Below are positions 17,769-30,100 of a DNA stretch of 64,000 bases, piece after piece. The notes under the pieces were generated by a model. The model saw only the letters and a program-made list of their open reading frames with translations. It made no database searches and had not been told where the DNA came from. The position numbers were made by a program, and so were the translations under genes. Location: contig OV121098.1 in the NCBI GenBank assembly GCA_921293015.1, forward strand, positions 10,081,016 to 10,145,015, in the 5' to 3' direction. The stretch comes from Phorcus lineatus (Eukaryota; Mollusca; Gastropoda; Trochida; Trochidae). Positions within the stretch are counted from its first letter, which is position 1. Every line of letters begins with the position of its first letter.

Positions 17769-18189
17769 ATTATCTACTCTGTGACCTGGTGTGATTTGCA
17801 GCTGTTTGTAGGTAATTGTAAACATTTCAAGGGTGATTTATCAATATCTTATGCTAATTATAATAATATTAATAATAGGAATCATAACTTCATAAGCGTT
17901 ATTGGCAATGTACATATCATTTTAAGATATGCTTTTAAAGATTTTGCATGAGTGATATCTATTTTTCGGTCCAAAACACAAAGAAAGATAAAAAAATAGT
18001 TATGATTTAACAAATTCAGAAAATAAAAGTCAAACCAACAGGTCTTGAATACTTACAAATGTATGAATATTTAATTTTCAGCGATATATTACAAAGTTAA
18101 GATATTGTTGTCAGTCTCAATCATCAGAAATAACACTGAAGTAACTAAATCTTTACAAATGGTATCACATCACATCAATATTTAAAATC

Positions 18190-19185
18190 AGGTTCAGGAA
18201 CAATAACCTTCACATTACTGGTATATATAATTGTAAATTTAGATTCAAGAACAATAACCTTCACATTACTGGTATATATAATTGTAAATTTAGATTCAAG
18301 AACAATAACCTTCACATTACTGGTATATATAATTGTAAATTTAGATTCAAGAACAATAACCTTCACATTACTGGTATATATAATTGTAAATTTAGATTCA
18401 AGAACAATAACCTTCACATTACTGGTATATATAATTGTTAATTTAGATTCAAGAACAATAACCTTCACATTACTGGTATATATAATTGTAAATTTAGATT
18501 CAAGAACAATAACCTTCACATTACTGGTATATATAATTGTAAATTTAGATTCAAGAACAATAACCTTCACATTACTGGTATATATAATTGTAAATTTAGA
18601 TTCAGGAACATTAACCTTCACATTACTGGTATATATAATTGTAAATTTAGATTCAAGAACAATAACCTTCACATTACTGGTATATATAATTGTAAATTTA
18701 GATTCAAGAACATTAACCTTCACATTACTGGTATATATAATTGTAAATTTAGATCAAGAACAATAACCTTCACATTACTGGTATATATAATTGTAAATTT
18801 AGATTCAAGAACAATAACCTTCACATTACTGGTATATATAATTGTAAATTTAGATTCAAGAACATTAACCTTCACATTACTGGTATATATAATTGTAAAT
18901 TTAGATTCAATAACAATAACCTTCACATCACTGGTATATATAATTGTAAATTTAGATTGAAGAACATTAACCTTCACATCACTGGTATATATAATTGTAA
19001 ATTTAGATTCAAGAACAATAACCTTCACATTACTGGTATATATAATTGTAAATTTAGATTCAAGAACAATAACCTTCACATTACTGGTATATATAATTGT
19101 AAATTTAGATTCAGGAACAATAACCTTCACATTACTGGGATATATAATTGTAAATTTAGATTCAGGAACATTAACCTTCACAGAA
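18190..19185 (-). repeat. 51 bp minisatellite, about 19 units, open on the minus strand
   Basis: The unit is highly homogeneous. It encodes a 17-residue repeat, NVKVIVLESKFTIIYTS, on the minus strand. The frame is open across 18723-18175 and again across 19247-18720, with one 1-nt deletion near 18752 (a unit reading AGATCAAG instead of AGATTCAAG). No start codon, splice context or domain supports expression, so I treat it as a satellite; a repeat-containing exon is possible. Confidence 0.85.
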
Positions 19186-19540
19186 ACCTTGTCATTATCA
19201 GATCCGAAGTCAAGTTTCCAAAATGGATTGGGCAAGGGAACTGCCACTTAATCCATGAAGAAAAATATCTATAATAGCTGAAAACTTGGCTGATAAAAAG
19301 GCAAACTATCGCCTGGAAAAAAATAGTCTGTTTTTTTCTCCCCTTTAAAGGGTTTCCTTTTTCTCTTTAACTCATATGTTCAAATGAAAATGACCGTTAT
19401 GAATACCATGGAACACTGCATAAGCCAGCTAAATTAATATTGATATGGAGAAATGAACCCTCCTATTTTAGCCTATACTCCCGGGATGGGGGGGAGGGGG
19501 CGGCATAGTGCCAGCAACAAAGCTAGTGAAGAGGAGAAAT

Positions 19541-19565
19541 GGGGGGGGGGGGGGGGGGGGGGGGG
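19541..19565. repeat. homopolymer G tract (25 nt)
   Basis: An uninterrupted run of G in a locally G-rich segment. It may form quadruplex DNA and is prone to length error. Confidence 0.95.
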
Positions 19566-19599
19566 TCTCCTCTCTTTACACCCTCCACAGAAGAGGATT

Positions 19600-20394
19600 G
19601 GAATGGTAAAGACAAGAAACGCACACTGCAAAGAAAACAACGGTGGAAACAATGTCAAAAAAGCCAGTTTGGACAATTAATAGCCAAGATGAGTGTTACT
19701 CAACTAATCTAACTATAAAATCATATCAAATACTGCAATACTTATATGTACATTAACAGAATTTCAATATCATCCATCTAACATTCTAAAAATATTTTTA
19801 AAAAACTCGTAATCTTAAAAAAGAAAACCAATTATAAATCATCAACATTTATTACTACAATTCAGTTGTTCCCGTTTGATTAAAAGTTATCTTTTTATCT
19901 TTTGAAGGAAGGACATCACAAAGTGTCTCACTTTAACTTTGGATAATAACTTAATTGTTTAATAGATTATATATTTTTTATTCTCTTTACATACTTAAAA
20001 ATTCTCATATTTGTTTATTTACGCATACCCTCTGTTATCTTCCAAATTCGAAATTATTTTATTTGCTCCCTGGATTTTCCTTTATTTTATTTTTTTACAA
20101 ACATTTATAATAACCTATTTTTTGGGTGCCCATAATTTATTCAAAAATGTTCCCCTTATACTTTGGTAATAACTAGGTATGAGCCCCACGTCAGCGACAT
20201 CATTAAAAGGTGGAATCAATCCTTAAAACCCAATCCAACAACAATGTGAAACATAACCTAGCAATGATTGAGTTGTTAGCCTACAAGCATTGACTAATCA
20301 TTGACTCTTGAAGAAAATTTTAACGACCGCAAAAACCTGTGTCTTAAAACAGTGCAACCATTAACCATATGCTTCTCAAACACCTTTCAATCCA
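19600..20394. other. probable 3' flank/UTR of the ankyrin exon
   Basis: AT-rich. A minus-strand AATAAA lies at about 20090-20095, which could end the ankyrin transcript about 300 nt past its stop. No other feature is seen. Confidence 0.4.
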
Positions 20395-21477
20395 TTATAC
20401 TTTTCCTCTTGACTTCAGGAATAACACAATATCAAGATGGCCTTCTCTTTCAGCCAGACAAAGTGGTGTCTTTCCAGCCTTACTCTTCATTTTCTCCGCC
20501 CCCCTCAGTTCCTCAATAGTGATCAGGTACTTGACCATTTTGAGCTGGCCAGCTTGACAGGCGATGTGGAGTACAGTGAGCCCGCAGTCATCAGTTGCCT
20601 TGATATTAGCTTTACACCTTTGCAGGAGAAATCTGACAACACTTTTCTTACCCTTTTTAGCAGCAAACATCAAAGGAGTTCTCCCAAATTGACCACGACA
20701 TTCTACATCATGAATGTGCAGTGAGAGAACATATCTAACCATATTGAGACCACCAGCACAGGCCAAATGAAGTATGTTATTGTTCACATCATCTACTGCT
20801 TTCATATTGACTCTTCTCGTCTTTAAAAACTTAACTATCCTAACGTTACCCTTCCATACAGCTAACATCAAAGGTGTTCTCCCAATATATCCTCTGCAAT
20901 CTATTTCAGCAATACCAAGTGACAGAACGTACCTCACTATGTCGATAAAACCACCAAAACATGACATATGAAGTATGCTATTGTTCAAGTCATCGGTTGT
21001 ACTAACATTAGCTCCGTACTTAATCAGCAAACGTACAATATTCAGTTTACCCTTCTTTGCTGCGTGCATCAGAGGAGTGCGTCCAGCATCTCCTCTAGTA
21101 TCAATATCAATGACGTTTAGAGATAGAATATACATCACTAAATTTATAGATTTTTTATATTTACAGGAAATATGTAGTATGGTGTCATTGTTGTCATCAA
21201 CTTGTTTCATTAATAATAATTTCTTGATAATAGACCTGCTAGCACCATGACAAGCATAAGCTAATACACTATCACAATAGTTATCAACAACTGACAGGTC
21301 GCAGTTTCGTTTTACAAGAAAGTCAAAGAGTTCCCTTTTATCAGTCCAGGCAGCATACATGACAGCTGTGCGTCCACCCTCATCACGACAGTTGACATCC
21401 ATCACCCCCTGGGTTATTAGTCTCATCACAATGTTAATGTCAAAAAGAATATGTAAAACACCGGCAGGGCAGGACAT
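20395..21477 (-). CDS. ankyrin-repeat protein, terminal exon, 360 aa from the first ATG
   Basis: The open frame consists of about ten ankyrin repeats from end to end, with cores such as GRTPLMHAAKKGKLNIVRLL and ILHLACAGG. The repeats come in pairs: a long RTPLM...VRFL unit alternates with an ILHxxCxGG...VRYVLSL unit, giving a ~67-residue super-repeat. The frame is open upstream as far as a TGA near 21534. An acceptor (attgacag|CC) at 21503 fits a spliced exon that would enter in phase 1. The ATG at 21477 could instead be the start. No membrane segment or other domain is present. The role is probably protein-protein interaction; the partner is unknown. A candidate upstream exon of matching phase is at 22875-23190. 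Confidence 0.8.
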   Translation of the reverse strand: MSCPAGVLHILFDINIVMRLITQGVMDVNCRDEGGRTAVMYAAWTDKRELFDFLVKRNCDLSVVDNYCDSVLAYACHGASRSIIKKLLLMKQVDDNNDTILHISCKYKKSINLVMYILSLNVIDIDTRGDAGRTPLMHAAKKGKLNIVRLLIKYGANVSTTDDLNNSILHMSCFGGFIDIVRYVLSLGIAEIDCRGYIGRTPLMLAVWKGNVRIVKFLKTRRVNMKAVDDVNNNILHLACAGGLNMVRYVLSLHIHDVECRGQFGRTPLMFAAKKGKKSVVRFLLQRCKANIKATDDCGLTVLHIACQAGQLKMVKYLITIEELRGAEKMKSKAGKTPLCLAEREGHLDIVLFLKSRGKV

Positions 21478-21522
21478 CTCTCTCTTGGTACCATTTTTCT
21501 CGGCTGTCAATGATAGAGTCAC

Positions 21523-22650
21523 ATAACCACAGCTTCAAAGATTTCTTCGAGTTTAAAACGAGCAATGTTGATTATAAAGTCAATCAAAAAATATTGAAAG
21601 TGATTTTATTATGCACAACTAGAGCCGTTATATGATAAACTTGAGGACAAAGATATTTTGTTAATGGAGTCAAATATGGGTAGCTATTCAAGTCCTTTGT
21701 TGTTTAATCCATTGTTTAACAAGTACACTTCCCCATAATTGTTTTATTGGGTGAAGAAATATTAATATATCTAATAAAGAATGCTTTTGTTTACCGATAA
21801 GTGTTTTCCCCCCGTTTACATGGTTTCAAATTTCATGGTTGTTAAACATTTTAAAGCATGCAGAAAACAACACTTCAATACTTTATTTTTGTGATATAAT
21901 GCGGCACAAAATTAATCACATTTATTAAATGTACGTTTATATCAGTTGTTGTATACAAAGTAGTTTATGTTCAATGACTCGTAGACGATAATAGATGAAC
22001 ATGAGTCAATAGGTCGAGTAAACAAATATAAAGTTAATTGTTCTTTTTTTATACCTAATGATTTAAAAACATATTTCATAATCAAACTTCATATATCGAT
22101 AAGAATTTTATTAGCATAATTTGATAACCACCAAGTTGGGACGCATCCAATCATAAGATGGGACAGGATCCCAAGCATAGTAAAATAGTAGGTATAGTAA
22201 GTAAAATATCTTAAAAAGAATATAAAGTTAAATTTTCTATTTTCTATATGAAAAGTATATACTTTAATAATCTAAAACATATTTCATATATTTCATAATC
22301 ATTAGCATGATTTAATAACCACCAAGTTGGGACGGATCCCATCATGTATGTTTTAAAATCTATATCACACAATTAACATTTATAAATATATGCATAGGTT
22401 TAATGTTATAATGGTGACTGTATGCCTGTCCATCCATTAAACATTGTTTCTGGCTCATAACTTTGTAATTAATCAAGTATTTCAATTAACGTTTGTCATG
22501 GAAATTAAGATACACATGCATAATGGAGTATCATCATTAACTAGTTTGAAAACATCTTAAAAAGATTATGTGATTTTTTAGGGAATGTGACAATTTGTAA
22601 ATAAATGCCAGGGGTGTGTATCAATACTCCAATCTATGAACTAATTGACT
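21523..22650. other. intergenic or intronic AT-rich DNA
   Basis: No exon with a membrane segment or recognisable domain is seen on either strand. A short motif is repeated at about 22119 and 22309 (AACCACCAAGTTGGGACG). Confidence 0.4.
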
Positions 22651-22870
22651 TCCTTTCTTAACAAGCAAGACATGTTATTTTGACTCTGCTAAAAGAATTA
22701 AAATCAAAACCAAATTACTATTGACAGTATACATATAACTATATATATTAAACACCATCCTTTCTTAACAAGCAAGACATGTTATTTTGACTCTGCTAAA
22801 AGAATTAAAATCAAAATCAAATTACTAGACCCCTATTGACTGTATACATATAACATATATATTAAACACC
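22651..22870. repeat. ~107 bp tandem duplication next to a candidate splice donor
   Basis: TCCTTTCTTAACAAGCAAG starts at 22651 and again at 22758. Both units run to TATATATTAAACACC. On the minus strand the block begins 5 nt inside the intron that follows the donor GAGCTG|gtat at 22874. Confidence 0.9.
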
Positions 22871-22874
22871 ATAC

Positions 22875-23190
22875 CAGCTCCTCGATTCGCAGCTTTCATT
22901 TTGCCTAAAGTGGGCTTGTCTTTGGTTGCACATGTGGTTACGTCATCTACGTCACGCATGTTGATGTTTTCCTCATTGGAAGACTTGCAGGAGAGCTTCA
23001 AATCAGATGTGTTGAAGACAAGCCTACAAGCCAGCTGTACTTCATCGTAACTATACATGTAAGCTGTCCCAGTGTTTTCTCTCTCATAGAAATTCCTACA
23101 CATTTTGGGACCAAACGGCTGCCTTTTATGTTGGCAAAATGTCCCACAGCTTGTTTTGGTCAAAACTATTAAGATGAAAAGCTTAATCAT
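22875..23190 (-). CDS. candidate signal-peptide, cysteine-containing first exon
   Basis: From an ATG at 23190 the frame opens with a good signal peptide (MIKLFILIVLTKTSCG). About 90 residues follow with six further cysteines spread through them (FCQ, MCR, LAC, LSC, TTC) and a possible N-glycosylation site (FNTS). The frame is also open upstream to a second ATG at 23250. A donor GAGCTG|gtatgg ends it in phase 1. That phase matches the acceptor of the ankyrin exon at 21503, but joining a secreted segment directly to ankyrin repeats, with no membrane helix between, would be odd. An intermediate exon may be missing, or the two exons may be unrelated. Family not recognised. Confidence 0.45.
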
Positions 23191-23250
23191 AATGTACGGA
23201 TATTCGGTGCTCGTCTCCCAGAGGATATATTGTGTACTGTTGAATTTCAT

Positions 23251-26155
23251 TATTTACCTACTGAGCATTTGATGTGAGGTGGTTAGTGAGATAAATATTT
23301 TCAATCTAACATGATAAATTATTAAATTTTAGTTTATCATTTCGAGAAATAAAATGCTTATGTCAAGAGAGTAGCGATCCGTTTTCCCTTGCCCTGTCAC
23401 TTAGAATAGATTATTCATACCTTTGGGTCATTGATGAATGTGTTATTTCATACTACTTCCTGCAAACTTCCGTTATTAAACAACGAACATTAATAAGTGA
23501 GATCAATAACTAGTCATCAAAATCCATGAAATTCTTAAGTAAACCAAACGTTTTCTCTTATTTGATAGTTTCAAATAATTGAGTTTATAATCAAACTCTT
23601 TTGTGATGATGCGATGAAAATAATACTTTATATATAAGTATTTCATATTCCAATTAACAATCAAAGGTTTTCATGATTAATTTAATTGATATATAAACTA
23701 GATCTGTCGTATCAGTATTTAGGTCTACAGAAATTTGGTTCTTTTTATGGACACTTTAAATGGTCTGTTGTTCTAATGTCAGAAATGACAATCTTTAAAG
23801 AAAACCAACTAAAATGTCTAGTTTCAGCAGTTTAATCATTCAGAATTGCAAATAACTTTCAAGGGTTTTCAAAAATCAAATGATTGTATCATTTTATTGA
23901 TAGTTTCCCCTATCGTTTGGATTCTTATTTAGCATTCTAGATGTTTTATTCATATGTGAAAGTCAGCTTTGTAGCAGTGTAACATATTAACAAGTAAGTA
24001 ATTGCAGTTGCAAAATCATCATTTTCATGTTGTGAGTAGCAACGATTGTACCGATAGATATGATAAGATTACATCTTTGAATTATGAGTATAAATTTGGA
24101 CAATTATTTATCATGGGCTATACTTAGGCCGTTTCTCATCTCCAAACAGGAGTATGTAGCTGGTGAGCAGAATTTTAATTTTTAGATTTGAATTTGTCAC
24201 ATATATAGATATATGTCAAATGATAAGATTGTCTACAGTTATCACATAAATGTTTTCAAATATTGTGATTGAGGCCTAATATTTCTGTTGACAAGATATG
24301 TCATATTTCTATTGGAGGTATCTTGAGACGCCTAAAAATAGTAAAAAAGGAAATTTAGGCAAACGGGAAGTGAATACAAACCGACAGACAAAACAGGGCC
24401 AATGAGTGTCAAACCAAGAGTGTCTTTCGATGAAGAGTTTGGGGATGTTTCATTCGAGAAGATGAGTCCTAAAAATGAGATAATCAGCAATGTTACTTCT
24501 TTTGCACAGTTAGAGTGTAACAATCTTATAAAACTGGCTCGGGTAATACAAAAAGTCACACTCATTTCGTAAAAGTCATGACACATCCGAGGGTAATAAT
24601 CTCTATATATGTTATCATGGATGCTCAATTAAATATTGATAGTGAGAGATTTGAATCTATTGCCTATTAATAGTGTTTTTTAAATAATCAGAGAATTTAG
24701 TAGATATAAGGAAGTTGGAATCAGAACTAAGTTTAACATTTTTAGGTTTTGGTCTCCGTTTATACCTCCTTATGCTTCTATCAACTATTCAGAATTATTT
24801 CTTCTTAAATTTCTTTCTTTTTCCAGAGTGCTGATATGGCTTGCAACATTCCGACATCAACTGCTTGCAAATAGAAAAGTTGACACCGATTTAATCACAG
24901 GAAAACTAACAAACATTTTGCTATATTCAAAAGTAAAGTTTTCTGTTACTCATTGCTACACTTTCATTTCAGGAAATGCTAATAATTCTTGTGCAGTAGC
25001 AGTTCTTTTTGGAAATGTTTCTTCTTCACAATTTCCCAAATAAACAAGTTTATGTCAAATGCATTGTTTTCAACCCAATTCTCTGTAATAGTACAAGAAA
25101 GTATCAAGTGAAAACTACGAAAGCCATTTTAGTGTGAACCCCTTTTCATCATTTAAGGTGGAGATATTGATTTCTGTAGCGCTGCGTTTGTTTTAATACT
25201 GATTTAATGATAAAACAAGATTGTCATGAAATAGGTATCATTTATTTTCCTTTCTCCCCAAATCACAATGTATAAAAAAAATGAGCTTCTGCCCCTTTAA
25301 TCAAGATAACAAGTAATTTGATGATTGACAAAAGAATGAAAATGTAGAACTAAGCATCAGTCTCGGTGTAGAGACTTTAAAAATTACATGCATGCATGGT
25401 TTGAGGATAGAAGGATTGCTCTTCTGTATGAGAAAGGATAAGGTACCTCATTAGCATAATTATCCATTTAGTTTGCATTGCAACAGGTTGTACCCTAACT
25501 ATCTTTTATAACAATTTACAATGAAACCACTGGGTGACAAGGGATTGCCACTATGTGGTCTTTTACACGACGATGCTTTCAAGTGAGTGTAAATTTTTTT
25601 GGGAAAAATACTTACAACCTGTCATAATGCAAATGGCAGATAATTATGCTAATCAAATACCCCAAGGAAGATCTTCTTCAAAGAATATGAAACCACTGCA
25701 GGTCAGTTCGAATTTCTAACAACATGAAAGAAAACATTTAAAAAGCACAAATCTTCACTTGAAAGAAAGCAGAAGAAAGTAGAAAGTACAACACAAACTA
25801 CATATATATACCAAGACCTTTTGTGGCTATGTGTTTTATTTCATAATTTCTAATGGTGAAGGCATGTTTAGACAAAATGTAAGTTACACCTTCTATTTAT
25901 GAGGTAAAACTGTAAAATAGGTTTGATTGACGGTATGAACCCTTGCCTCAAAATGTACAATCGTATTAATAGAATCACATTATCAAAATCACAAAATCTG
26001 CAAACTTGAGTCTTCCATTTAACAAAGATCACACTCTTCAGATTTAGGTTTCCAATACCTGGCTTGATGAAGTAATATAACCTGGAATCACTGCATTATT
26101 TTAATGACAAAACACATAATTAAGTGGTGATATTGCTTCTCCCGAGACATTCCAC
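23251..26155. other. intergenic AT-rich DNA with a small hairpin repeat
   Basis: No convincing gene on either strand. The one recognisable item is a partial copy of dispersed family B at 24535-24618. Confidence 0.4.
24535..24618 (-). repeat. dispersed repeat family B, short copy
   Basis: On the minus strand it reads AGAGATTATTACCC ... TCATGACTTTTACGAAA ... GTATTACCCGAGC. This matches the left third of the longer copies at 39102-39478 and 59127-59510. Confidence 0.7.
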
Positions 26156-26273
26156 CTGTTGAATTCGTGGCTGTCATGCAAACTCTGCAGAAACACAAGG
26201 TAGGAGGCAGGGTTGTGGACCGTGGCAAACACGCTGGGGTCTCCAGAAGGGTCAGAATAACAGAATGAAGTTA
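26156..26273 (-). CDS. possible coding exon, unassigned
   Basis: A segment richer in GC than its surroundings has a strong acceptor (tctaaagcag) at 26274 and a usable donor (CAACAG|gtgga) after 26156. The frame reads SDPSGDPSVFATVHNPA and so on. It lies about 0.9 kb past the stop of the receptor cyclase on the same strand, so it could be an alternative 3' exon or part of another gene. No domain recognised. Confidence 0.25.
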
Positions 26274-27167
26274 CTGCTTTAGAAGAAAAAAAGATGTTCT
26301 TCAAAAATCTTTATTCAAAGGCATTAATAGAATAAATAATTCTTTGCCAATTAATTTGGAAGAAGATTTAAAAAGAATTTAGGGAAAATGTCTGCCGTTG
26401 AGATTAGTCCGTCTCAAAGTTAAGACTGAAAATCTGAATATGGACAAGTTTATGCTAGAAGCCGATCTTGCCTGATGAGCAAAACAATCATTCATTTCAC
26501 ATAGTTTGTCAGAAAAAACAACTGTCACTTGATATAAAATCAAACCAGAGTTATTTTCACTTTCATATTACATGAACATATCTTTGAACAAGAGAAAATT
26601 TACACAATCACTCATATCAACAATGTCTTTCAATTAATAAGTGATTATCATGAATGATAATTAAAAAATGATGTGTATCTCTCAAAATTTGGAAATACTC
26701 ATATTCTAAAGATAAAGTACTTTGTCGACATATTACAGTCATGATTTCAGAATATTAAGGGTTGGAACTGCACTAGGAAGTTATTTTAGCAAAGGTTGCA
26801 ATCTAAACGAATAATCCCTGTTAAAACTGTAAGCTTATGAAGATCATTTTGATTTAAATTTTGTTGAGAACTTGTCAACTAATTTTTTTTTTTCAAATGA
26901 CAAACTGCAACTAATTCAATAATGATTTTTAACAAAAATAAATAGTACAAAAGAATAAGAAAATAAATTGAAGAGATTAACAAGAACCTCATCAATGGTT
27001 TTTAGAACACACTCATTGCTGGGAACGTGTCTCAAACTTCAATAATCAATATGACTAATTCTTTGGTATTCAATATCATTTCATTTACATCAATGTGGAC
27101 ATAATATTGGTATACCGGTATGTATCTACACTTTCTCTTTTCAGTTTATCTCAAATCCTGCTCAGAT

Positions 27168-30100
27168 TCACAAGCCACCATGGACAGTCGTTATTGGTAG
27201 TGGTTTGGTGAAGGTGTCTCTTCCCCGTAACCAGTATGTTGTAATCACACCTTTGTTCTGAAAAATTAAACAGAAAATCTTTAATATATTTTGAGGAGAC
27301 TTAGTTGCTATCATAATTTCCAAAGTGAATCAGAAATAAATCCTAAGTGTGATCACTCTGGTATAAATTGGTGAAGAATTTCTTAGTTTTTTAAGGTGAC
27401 AAGAACTTATATTTCAAATCAATGTTAGTCTCCGATGTTATTGGAAATGCATCAGATCCTACAGCCATTTAATAATGATAAATTGTCCTTGTGATTTACT
27501 GCTAAATTTGCAAGGGAACAAAACATTTGCATTACATAGGAATTTATACCTTCACTTTTCTCTCTCCTCTACAATCAAGGTCGTAACCACCGAGAGTCTT
27601 CAAGATGTCAGCAGTGGCCGCACTCATGTGAATTCTATGAGCTGGAAATAGATTTTGAAAATGTGAATATCATTGATGATCAAAAAAGAAAAAGACAGAC
27701 AGATTTGTGAAAAATCATTGAGAATCAACCGTAGTACAACATTGAACTTAGTATACTTATCCAACTTTGTGGGCCCTTCATCGGTGAAGCGTTTCACCCT
27801 TAGAATCAACCGTATTACAACTTAGTATACTTTGTGGGGGCCTTCAGTAGGACTTGTGAGTTGAATACATTGAACTGCTGTTGTCTGAGTTCCTTCCAGG
27901 TCAAACAAAAATTAACTTTCAACTTAATGTTTACATAAACAAACCAAGGCAGATCTGTTGTTTAAAATAAAAAGTCTATATACCTGTAGAACTGGAATTC
28001 ATTTTGGATGCTGTGTTGACAGTCTCATCAAACAGACAGTACCTAGGCATTTTTTTCAAACCAACCACAGCGGACACACAGGGACCTGCAATCAGTAAAC
28101 AGAAAATTGAACAAGTAATTTAGTCAATGTTATTCAGTTTCTGTAAATTAAGCATTTGCATAATGATATTTGATAAGATTTGTTGAATATACTTGATAAT
28201 GTAACTTCATTTGATGATCGTCAAACCCTTGTCATTTCCTCACTGTGATCATGTTCTTACTCACCAGAATGCATGTCCATGTTTCATGTTTTTACTCACC
28301 AGAATGCATGTCCATGTTTCTACTCACCAGAGTGCATGTCCATGTTTCATGTTTCTACTTACCAGAATGCATGTCCATGTTTCTACTCACTGAAATGCAT
28401 GTCCATGTTTTCATGTTTTTACTCACCAGAATGCATGTCCATGTTTCTACTCACCGGAATGCATGTCCATGTTTTCCTGTTTTTACTCACCAGAATGCAT
28501 GCCGACACGAAGCTGCAGCATCTCGCCTGGCAGGTGTCTGATATTGAAAGAAATCACAGAGGCCATCAGGTCGAGACTCATTGTTGCAATTTCTCCAGCG
28601 TGCAGGTTTTCATTCCTGATGGGCAGCCCACTCACAACCATGCCTATTAATATAGGAATGATTTCGAAAGTTAATTCTATGTGACAAATCATCTAAAATG
28701 TTTAAATAGGACAATCATGTGATCTTAAATAAATATTCTGGATATCAACAGCCATGAATTTAACTCTATGTGACAAATCATCTAAAATGTTTAAATAGGA
28801 CAATCATGTGATCTTAAATCAGGGATTGGGAAAGGCAGGGGCCATGGGCCATTTTGCACATTGGATCCAAAAATGGCCCATTCAAATTTGAAATTTTACC
28901 ATTGCTACTATGGGGAATGGCCCATTCAAAATTCTGAAAATGAAAAAAAAGCCCTATAAATGGCTCATTATCAAACGCGTCTTTCCCAATCCCTGTTAAA
29001 TAAATATTCTGGATACCCACAACCTTGAAGTTGTTCATCACATCTTTCCAAGAGGCACCAAGTGGGTTGTTCGTCACTTTCTTTCCATGGCCCCACCCCC
29101 TTTTGAACAACTCAAATTCATAGAAAGGCCATTCTCTCCCGACAGAAGTAGCTCCGTCGTAAATTCCTATACAACCTCAATTCGAAGGTTTCTTGTGCAC
29201 GAAATGTTGAACTCTGATTGGATGCAATCAAAATTAGATGTGCAATCAGCGACGCCGTTTTAAAAGTTATCATTCAAATCGCCCAAGTTTTTCCCGTAAG
29301 CTATCCAAAAGCTAAACTTTATTTAAATATGCACCTTGCACTTTGAGTCGTCTTTACAGAAAACAAACGCCTCATTTTCCAACTGTTTCATTGCACAGGC
29401 CTGTGTGACATCAAATATGTTATTCATGCATTTCATTGGCTGAAATATATCCAGGTAGTTTAAGTTGCAATATTGTCCTGCAAGGGGAAAGTGCCTGCAG
29501 CCCGAGAAACCTTTGTATTAAGACAGAGGTTGTATAGGAATTTATGACGGACCTACCTATGTTGGGAATGAATATAGAAAGGCATACTTACAGGAATCTC
29601 CGATGGTTTGCACTTTGTACACATCGTAGTTGTCCAGAATAGCATCAAACATTGTGTATAGATCATTCAGCAAGTCAACAACCTGAAGCGGTGTGCTGTT
29701 TTCCACAATGTCTGTGAAGCCTACAATGTCACTGTGAACAAAATCATCTTCAAATTAAAAAATATTTTAGTTATTCAAACACAAATTATATACACATAAA
29801 CAATATAGTTGAACATTAAAAACATTTCCCAGTCTTTTTTCAAATAAGAAATCTTTTTTCTTTATTTATTACATTGTATTTTCATACAATTTACAAGCAA
29901 AGGAAATAATACAAAATGAAACAATCACAATTATTGTTAGTAATTATAAGAAAACTTACCTCTAAACCAACATTGACTTATATCTCTCTTTCGGAGAGAT
30001 CGTACAGAGCGTGAGAATAAATTTGTTTTAGTGGTGTGCGTGTTGTTCTTCCCCGATTATCTCCCCTGAGTTACCTCCCTTGAATTCCAAACTCAACTGT

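Noticed and set aside
17582-17794. Open frame of MEFITRDN-type repeats
   Set aside because: Produced by a 24 bp satellite whose length is a multiple of three; open on both strands.
24332-24628. 98-residue minus-strand frame with hydrophobic segments
   Set aside because: About a third of it is the family B hairpin repeat and there is no splice or domain support.
28211-28650. Plus-strand frames with [15 protein letters not shown] repeats, resembling a cysteine-rich repeat protein or a CRISPR-like array
   Set aside because: This is the antisense of the donor-derived minisatellite and a receptor cyclase exon; unit spacing is tandem, without unique spacers.
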